Translations under genes and position numbers: made by a program | Shown here: piece by piece, positions 58,335 to 63,112 of the stretch | Layout: each line of letters opens with the position of its first letter | How positions within the stretch are numbered: the first letter of the stretch is position 1 | Source: Streptomyces sp. NRRL S-244 | GTDB taxonomy: Bacteria > Actinomycetota > Actinomycetes > Streptomycetales > Streptomycetaceae | Assembly: GCF_000717915.1 (NCBI RefSeq) | Contig: NZ_JOCX01000042.1 | Location: 1 to 63,112 of the forward strand | Length of the DNA stretch: 63,112 nucleotides | Reading direction: 5' to 3' | Notes under the pieces: model-generated | What the model was told of the DNA's origin: nothing | What the model saw: only the letters and a program-made list of their open reading frames with translations | Databases searched by the model: none

Positions 58335-59267
58335 ATGAAAAATGACGAGCCGACAGTAGGGCGACGCGTGCTCCTGCGTACCGCCGTCTTCCTCGGAGTC
58401 GCCGCGGCCTCCGGACTGCTCACCGGCGGCGAGACCGGCGCGCCCGGCCAGAACACGGCGGGCGGCGCACCCGGCGCCGGCCTCGGCGCCGCTCCCGGCG
58501 GCGGCGCGGCGGCCGGACAGCCCGGACCCGGGGGAGCCGCCGGACCGGGCGGGGTGCGCGCCCTGCGGCCGCAGGCGCCCGGCCAGGCCGCGTACCGGCT
58601 GAGCCCCATGACCGCCGAGGCCCCGCTGCGCCCGCCCGCCGCGCGGCCCGCCGTACGGACCCGGCCCATCCTGGAACTGCCGCCCGACGCGAGCACGGCG
58701 AGCGCCATGGTGCTCACCTTCGACGACGGGCCCGACCCGCGCTACACGCCCGCCATCCTCGACACCCTCGCCCGGTACGGCGTCCGCGCCATGTTCTTCG
58801 TGTGCGGGGAGATGGCCACCGACAACCGGGACCTGCTGCGCCGGATGACCGCCGAGGGCCACGTCATCGGCAACCACACCTGGACCCATCCGCTCATCCC
58901 CACGCTGAGCCGGCCCGCCCTCGCCTCCGAGATCGCCCGGACGAGCGAGGTCGTACAGCAGGCGGTGGGGGAGGCGCCGCAGTGGTTCCGGGCGCCGTAC
59001 GGGGCGTGGAACCGCGCGGCGTTCGAGATCGGGGCCGAGCTGGGCATGGAGCCGCTCGCCTGGACGGTGGACACCCTTGACTGGAAGGAGCCGGGCACCA
59101 CCACGATCGTCTCGAACGTCCTCAAGGGCGCGGCGCCCGGCGTGATCGTGCTGAACCACGACGCGGGCGGCGACCGCTCGCAGAGCGTGCAGGCGGTGAG
59201 CACGTACCTGCCCCAACTCCTGGCCCGGGGCTACCGGATGACGCTGCCCGCGCTGCCGCCCCGCTGA
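58335..59267 (+). CDS. polysaccharide deacetylase (NodB/CE4) exported enzyme
   Basis: 310 aa. The N-terminus has twin arginines (VGRRVLLRTAVFLGVAA), suggesting Tat export, then a Gly/Ala/Pro-rich linker and the NodB domain with its five motifs: TFDDGPDPRYT, HTWTHP, RAPYGAWN, DTLDWKEPGT and VLNHDAGG. It removes N-acetyl groups from peptidoglycan or chitin-like polymers outside the cell. ATG 58335; convergent with the sortase gene. Confidence 0.92.
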   Translation: MKNDEPTVGRRVLLRTAVFLGVAAASGLLTGGETGAPGQNTAGGAPGAGLGAAPGGGAAAGQPGPGGAAGPGGVRALRPQAPGQAAYRLSPMTAEAPLRPPAARPAVRTRPILELPPDASTASAMVLTFDDGPDPRYTPAILDTLARYGVRAMFFVCGEMATDNRDLLRRMTAEGHVIGNHTWTHPLIPTLSRPALASEIARTSEVVQQAVGEAPQWFRAPYGAWNRAAFEIGAELGMEPLAWTVDTLDWKEPGTTTIVSNVLKGAAPGVIVLNHDAGGDRSQSVQAVSTYLPQLLARGYRMTLPALPPR

Positions 59268-59316
59268 GGAACGTCCTCCGGGACAGGGCGGCGCGGCCCG
59301 GCGGCGGCCCCGCCGC

Positions 59317-60012
59317 TCAGCGGGTCTGCACCATCCGGGCGAAGACGACGACGTTGCCGTCGTAGCCCCGGGCCTTGGAGTAGCCGCCGCCGCAGGTGAT
59401 CACCCGGAGCTCCGCGTGCCCGTTGTCCCCGTACACCCGGGCTCCGGGGAACGTCTCCTTCGAGAAGACCTCCACCCCGTACACCTCGAACACCGCCGTG
59501 CGCCCGTCGTACCGCTCCACCTCGATGTGGTTGCCCTTGCGCAGCGAACCGAGGCCGTAGAAGACCGCCGGGCCGCTCGCGTTGTCGACATGGCCCACGA
59601 TCACCGCCGAGCCGCGCTGGCCCGGCGAGATCCCGTTGAGGTACCAGCCGGCCAGATTCGGGTCCTGCGGAGGCGGGGCCTCGATCCAGCCCTGCGCGTC
59701 CAGCCCGACCGTCATCACGGGCGCGTCCACCTTGATGTTGGGGATGCGGATGCGCTGGACCGACGAGTGCTCCAGCGGTTGCACCTCCGGGCGCGGCGCG
59801 GCCTGGTGCATCGGCTGCTCACCCTGCACCGGCGGAGCCGCCGGCAGCTGCTCGGCCGGCACCCCGACCGCCGCCGCGGCGGTCGGCTGCGGCGGACCTT
59901 CGCCGATGTCCGCTCCGTTGCGCATCATGGCGAGGCCGCTGAGCATGACCAGTGCGAGCACGCCCCAGGGGGATCGTCGTCTCGGTGGCTGCTCGCTCTC
60001 GTCCTCGGTCAT
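59317..60012 (-). CDS. class F sortase
   Basis: 231-aa membrane-anchored transpeptidase: one N-terminal helix (WGVLALVMLSGLAMM), a Pro/Ala linker, then the sortase barrel with the catalytic His in VIVGHVDNASGPAVF and the catalytic Cys in LRVITCGGG (TLxTC-like). Class F enzymes attach or cleave surface proteins; substrates are not certain. ATG 60012 has AAGGGAG five bases upstream. It diverges from a secreted protein gene with a C-terminal membrane helix and basic tail. Confidence 0.85.
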   Translation of the reverse strand: MTEDESEQPPRRRSPWGVLALVMLSGLAMMRNGADIGEGPPQPTAAAAVGVPAEQLPAAPPVQGEQPMHQAAPRPEVQPLEHSSVQRIRIPNIKVDAPVMTVGLDAQGWIEAPPPQDPNLAGWYLNGISPGQRGSAVIVGHVDNASGPAVFYGLGSLRKGNHIEVERYDGRTAVFEVYGVEVFSKETFPGARVYGDNGHAELRVITCGGGYSKARGYDGNVVVFARMVQTR

Positions 60013-60367
60013 GGCTCTCCCTTCCCGACGCGGGGGTCCCGACCCGCGTTCTTGTCCCACCCCTGTACGCCCTTCCCCACGCACGCTAAGGCTGCGTGCG
60101 CAAGACGGCGATCGGTGAAGGGCGAACGGGTGGCGGCGCGTCCGGAAGGGGTGCGCCCATCCAGGTATTCGTCACATAAATGCCTGACGGGTCGTGACCT
60201 GCGGATCCGTCAGACGATCCGCGCGCGCCTCGGCGTGTCGCTCAACCTTGCGGCCCAAAGTCGGAAATGCGCTGGTTGCGAGCCGCCCCGAGGGTTCGTC
60301 GTGGGAGGCGTTCTCGTCGATCTTCCCGGGCGACCGCTCCGGGGCGCTTTCCGCTGGAGGTTCCACC
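60013..60367. promoter_or_regulatory. divergent spacer between sortase and secreted protein
   Basis: 355 bases with no convincing gene. It holds an inverted repeat CTGACGG (60184-60190) / CCGTCAG (60207-60213) beside an AT-rich patch (GTATTCGTCACATAAATG), a plausible promoter/operator site, and a GGAGG ribosome site at the right edge for the gene at 60368. Confidence 0.45.
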
Positions 60368-60919
60368 ATGCGTGTTCTCCGCGCCCTCACCGTGGCCGCG
60401 GCGGCCGTCTTCGCCGTCGGGCTCAGTACCCCGTTCGCCGCCGCGAACCCGTCGGACCCACTGGGCGGATCTCCGTCGGGTCAGGGTGGCAACGGCGGCT
60501 TCGGGGGCAACAACGGCAATGGCCCGAGCAATGTCACCGTCAATCCGTACTCCGTGCACCAAGGCTCGACGATGCAGGTCAGCGCGGCCGGGTGCCGCCA
60601 CGGCGGCACGGTCTGGTCGGCCGGCAACTTTCCCCAGACGAACCTGTCGGCCGGCTCCATCGGCTTCGCCACCGTCCGGATCTTCAACCACGCCTCGCCG
60701 GGCAACCACACGCTGTCGGTCAAGTGCCACGACAACAGCCTGGTCGCCACGCACCGGTTCACCATCCTCCGGGGCAACGGCGCACAGGGCGGTATCGGCG
60801 GCTCGTTCGGCCCGTCCACCGCCGAGACCGCCATCGGGTCGGGCCTGGTCGGCGCCGCGGCCCTGGGCGCGGGTGCGCACGTGATGCGCCGGCGCCGTCC
60901 GCTGCGCGGGCGGGCCTGA
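60368..60919 (+). CDS. secreted protein with C-terminal membrane anchor
   Basis: 183 aa. A signal peptide ends near AAANPSD, a Gly/Asn-rich segment follows, then an Ig-like beta region (VTVNPYSVHQGSTMQVSAAG, FATVRIFNHASPGNHTLSV) with two Cys (GCRHG, KCHDN), and a C-terminal hydrophobic helix with RRRRP tail. No clear LPxTG motif. The anchor topology and the neighbouring sortase suggest a surface protein. ATG 60368 has GGAGG seven bases upstream. Confidence 0.8.
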   Translation: MRVLRALTVAAAAVFAVGLSTPFAAANPSDPLGGSPSGQGGNGGFGGNNGNGPSNVTVNPYSVHQGSTMQVSAAGCRHGGTVWSAGNFPQTNLSAGSIGFATVRIFNHASPGNHTLSVKCHDNSLVATHRFTILRGNGAQGGIGGSFGPSTAETAIGSGLVGAAALGAGAHVMRRRRPLRGRA

Positions 60920-61055
60920 CGGCCGGGCCCTCCCCGGTCGGGCCCTGCGCAGCCCGCAGCAGCCCGGGAACCGCCGGTCGCCCCGAATCCCGCCCAGGAC
61001 TCGGGGCGACCGGCGGTCGGTGCTCCGGGAATGTGCGGGACTTGACGGCAGAACT

Positions 61056-61150
61056 TAGGGGGTGTCCGCAGTTACTCGGGCGCCCCGACAACGCGGCGAG
61101 GCGCGGCACCAGACGCCGCGGGCCAGGCAGGACTGTGCGGACACCCCCTA
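61056..61150. mobile_element. 95-bp element with perfect 15-bp terminal inverted repeats (MITE-like)
   Basis: TAGGGGGTGTCCGCA (61056-61070) is repeated exactly in inverted orientation at 61136-61150. The flanking TA dinucleotides fit target duplication of IS630/IS5-type transposases, whose ends often read GGGGGTGTC. There is no coding capacity. It lies between two convergent genes, and its right end supplies the TAG stop of the gene at 61148. An unusual terminator with a 65-base loop is the alternative. Confidence 0.5.
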
Positions 61151-61726
61151 GTGGCCGCGGGTGGAGGCGCGGCGGCGCAGTACGTACGCCGTACCGCCGG
61201 CGGCCGCGAGGAAGAGCGCGGCGCCCGCGCCGAGCTCCCGGGGATCCATGCCGGCCACGCTGCCGCCCAGACCGCCGCGGACGCCGAGGGAGGCACCCCG
61301 GGAGGCCGCGGAGGCGGCTGTCGACGTGGAGGCGGAGGTGGAGCTGGTGGTGGGCTTGGTGGTGCCGCCGGTGATGGTGAGGTCCGCCGAACCGTTCTCG
61401 CCGTTGCAGGTGAAGGTGACGGAATACACGGCTCCGCGCCGGGCGTCGCGGTCCACGGTCACTCGGGCGGTCTGGCCGCGCGCGATGCTCACGGTGTCGA
61501 AGACCCCGGAGGAGACGGTGGCGTAGGCGGCGTTGCAGCCGGTGACGGAGAGCACCGTCCGGCCGCCGGGGGCGACCGTCGACGGGGTGATGGCGAAGCC
61601 GAACGAGGTGATGGGCTGGGCCTCGGCCGCGGTCGCGGAGGGCGCGCCGAGGGCGCCGAGCGCGAGTACGGCGCACGTGGCGCCGGCGCTCAGCAGGGCG
61701 GTGGCGTTGCTGCGTATCGCACCCAT
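61148..61726 (-). CDS. secreted protein with C-terminal membrane anchor
   Basis: 192 aa: signal peptide (SAGATCAVLALGALGAPSAT, then AA), an Ig-like beta region (FGFAITPSTVAPGGRTVLSV, two Cys in TGCNA and FTCNG), a Ser/Thr stretch, a C-terminal helix (LGAGAALFLAAAGGTAYVL) and RRR tail. It is an architectural twin of the protein at 60368, on the other strand. ATG 61726 has GGAGA upstream. The stop codon is part of the TIR element. Confidence 0.8.
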   Translation of the reverse strand: MGAIRSNATALLSAGATCAVLALGALGAPSATAAEAQPITSFGFAITPSTVAPGGRTVLSVTGCNAAYATVSSGVFDTVSIARGQTARVTVDRDARRGAVYSVTFTCNGENGSADLTITGGTTKPTTSSTSASTSTAASAASRGASLGVRGGLGGSVAGMDPRELGAGAALFLAAAGGTAYVLRRRASTRGH

Positions 61727-61912
61727 GGTTGGTCTCCGGATCTCCGAGGAGCAGCCGCGGAACGGTTTCCGCACGTGGGGGGTCGTGCGCCTCGATGTCC
61801 GACACGCTAGGTCCGGTCGCGGTGACCCGCGATCAGGAACGGGCGAATGGGGCACAGGGATGGGCCGAACCGGGGACGGCGGGCCCGTCCCCGGTTTGCG
61901 GCGCGGTGCCGA

Positions 61913-62683
61913 TCAGTCGCCGAGCGGCAGATGGGGGAACTGCGCGAGGAACGGCTCGGCGGTCGCCGCGATGCCCCGGCCGAACGGCGCGTCGAAGTCC
62001 CAGATCAGGAACAGCAGGAAGGCGATCAGCGCGCTGAACAGGCCCGCCAGCAGCAGTTCCCGGAACGAACGGCGGATCTGCAGGGTGAAGACCAGGCCCA
62101 CCGTGACCAGCGCCCCGGCGATCAGCCCGAACCACACCACCCCCGGCATCGTCGCCCCGGCGCCCTGGCCGCGGGCGCTGCGGGCGTCGTCGACCAGGGC
62201 GACCTGGTCCACCAGCGGCTGGTACGCCTGCCCCTCGTGGTCGGTCTGCGGTTCGTAGTCCGTGACGTCCCGGCGGATGCGCTCCAGCAGTTCCGCGCTG
62301 CGGTCGGTGAGATCGCCGTGGTCGGCCATCTCCTTCCACTCGGTGTCCACCACGTACGTCACGTACGCGTCGACGTCGGACCGGATCTTCTTGCGCACGT
62401 CGGCCGGGTAGACCTCCGATCGGACGCTGATCTCGTGCAGGGCCTGCGCCTCCTGGCGCACGTACTCCTGGGCGGCCCCGCGGCCCTCCCAGACACCGGC
62501 GATCGCCAGACCCAGCACGATCGCGTAGATCACCCCGATCATCATCGTCATGTACTCGATGACGTCCGGGGTCTCGTTGGGATCGTCGTCGTCGCCGATC
62601 CGCCGGTGGTTGAAGAAGGCGATGGACAGCACCACGGCGCAGGCCGCCGCCATCGCGAGGGTCAGGACGAGCCATTCCGACAA
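61913..62683 (-). CDS. DUF4239-family membrane protein
   Basis: 256 aa with two N-terminal helices (LVLTLAMAAACAVVLSIAFF; YMTMMIGVIYAIVLGLAIAG), an extracytoplasmic helical loop (AQEYVRQEAQALHEISVRSE, typical of DUF4239) and two C-terminal helices (VVWFGLIAGALVTVGLVFTL; LLAGLFSALIAFLLFLIW). A TTG start at 62683 with GGGAG five bases upstream was chosen; TTG 62695 is the alternative. Function unknown, possibly a small channel-like protein. Confidence 0.8.
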   Translation of the reverse strand: MSEWLVLTLAMAAACAVVLSIAFFNHRRIGDDDDPNETPDVIEYMTMMIGVIYAIVLGLAIAGVWEGRGAAQEYVRQEAQALHEISVRSEVYPADVRKKIRSDVDAYVTYVVDTEWKEMADHGDLTDRSAELLERIRRDVTDYEPQTDHEGQAYQPLVDQVALVDDARSARGQGAGATMPGVVWFGLIAGALVTVGLVFTLQIRRSFRELLLAGLFSALIAFLLFLIWDFDAPFGRGIAATAEPFLAQFPHLPLGD

Positions 62684-62739
62684 GATGACTCCCAATCGGT
62701 CACAAAGGTGGTGTGCGGGGCGGCGGATCCAGGCCGCGT

Positions 62740-63112
62740 CTAGCGAGGCCGCAGCGCGACGATCGCGAGCACCGCGGGGGCCGCGGTCATCAAGGTGAAG
62801 GTCACCGGTGAGATGTGGTGCTCGGGCCGCTTGGCGGCCGCCGTGCGGTAAGCCGGCCTGGCCACCGGCTTCTTCGGGGGCGGGGGCGGCGGCGTCACCA
62901 CGGGGTCCGGTGCCTTCGCCTGGAGCGGCGGCCGCGGCACCGGCTTCGGCGGGACCGGCGCGGGCGGCTCCGGCCGGGGCTTCGCCTGCGGCGCGCGCGG
63001 GGGCGGCGGCACCGGCTTCGGCGCGGGCGGAGGCGGCGGCGCGGGCGGCGGAGTCGGCTTCGGGGGCGGCTCGGGCGTCGGGGACGGCGGCGGCGGGGTC
63101 GGCGTCGGGGTG
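62740..63112 (-). CDS. proline-rich protein with C-terminal membrane helix (partial)
   Basis: The frame is open to the right edge of the window, so the N-terminus is missing. The visible part is almost entirely Pro/Ala/Lys repeats (PKP, PPP) followed by a C-terminal hydrophobic stretch (ISPVTFTLMTAAPAVLAIVA) and a basic end. It is probably a tail-anchored or multi-domain protein with a long Pro-rich linker. It is 56 bases upstream of the DUF4239 gene on the same strand and may be co-transcribed with it. Confidence 0.6.
   Translation of the reverse strand, partial: TPTPTPPPPSPTPEPPPKPTPPPAPPPPPAPKPVPPPPRAPQAKPRPEPPAPVPPKPVPRPPLQAKAPDPVVTPPPPPPKKPVARPAYRTAAAKRPEHHISPVTFTLMTAAPAVLAIVALRPR

Noticed and set aside
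54395..58717. A 1,440-codon minus-strand frame across lysX
   Set aside because: Only its last about 150 codons (universal stress protein) show real protein features; the rest is antisense to lysX and low complexity.
61038..61150. Ordinary intrinsic terminator between the convergent surface-protein genes
   Set aside because: Stem arms are 65 bases apart and bounded by TA, which fits a TIR element better; not fully excluded.

Overview
The window is high-GC actinobacterial DNA and almost certainly comes from a Streptomyces chromosome. Evidence for this is the strong GC bias at third codon positions, frequent GTG starts, long open antisense shadow frames, three SpoIIE-type sensor phosphatases, an Rpf/LysM/M23 cell-wall hydrolase, a LysX fusion, a class F sortase, a CapA lipoprotein and DUF6777/DUF1990/DUF4239 proteins. 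I saw no rRNA, tRNA, CRISPR array, prophage or complete IS.

Left part (0-16 kb): a PucR-type regulator (-) diverges from a four-gene cluster (+) encoding a histidine-containing membrane protein, a NuoF-like flavoprotein fused to a ferredoxin-like domain, and two lipoproteins. This looks like an envelope redox module. Next come an EF-G paralogue with a possible leader peptide, then three minus-strand genes: two large SpoIIE-family sensor phosphatases flanking an orphan solute-binding lipoprotein. The first phosphatase has lost metal-binding aspartates and looks like a pseudophosphatase. A frameshifted SWIM-finger gene follows.

Candidate system (16.4-21.9 kb): a two-gene operon with visibly less GC-biased codon use. 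It encodes an alpha/beta hydrolase (292 aa) and, overlapping by 4 bp, a 1,468-aa caspase-like protease + STAND/NACHT-like ATPase + beta-propeller protein. Gene relics lie on both sides. By analogy to known bacterial caspase/STAND conflict proteins this is the best candidate for an undescribed (anti-phage or self-killing) system here.

Middle (22-34.5 kb): panD with a GNAT gene and an Asp/Glu racemase-like gene, closed by a strong terminator. Then a polymorphic-toxin region: a candidate immunity gene, a giant secreted YD-repeat (Rhs) gene with a C-terminal nucleotidyltransferase-like toxin domain, and a divergent giant secreted DNRLRE/FG-GAP/LamG/ricin-lectin gene. Both giants appear split by out-of-frame deletions near their N-terminal regions.

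Right part (34.5-63.1 kb): mostly chromosomal housekeeping and envelope genes: gnd, an Rpf-LysM-M23 hydrolase, a DMT exporter with a long antisense overlap, a zinc-finger SDR, an HD hydrolase, a 58-aa peptide gene, an epimerase, and a YndJ/DUF1990/lipase-maturation-factor operon under two TTGAAC-NN-GTTCAA palindromes. These are followed by a DUF6777 lipoprotein, a third SpoIIE phosphatase, a repeat-type protein, an Fpg/Nei glycosylase, an ECF sigma factor, a CapA lipoprotein, a universal stress protein, lysX, a polysaccharide deacetylase, a class F sortase with two secreted membrane-anchored proteins, a small TIR element, a DUF4239 protein and a truncated proline-rich gene at the edge. All function calls rest on reading motifs and remembered family features. 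No database search was run.
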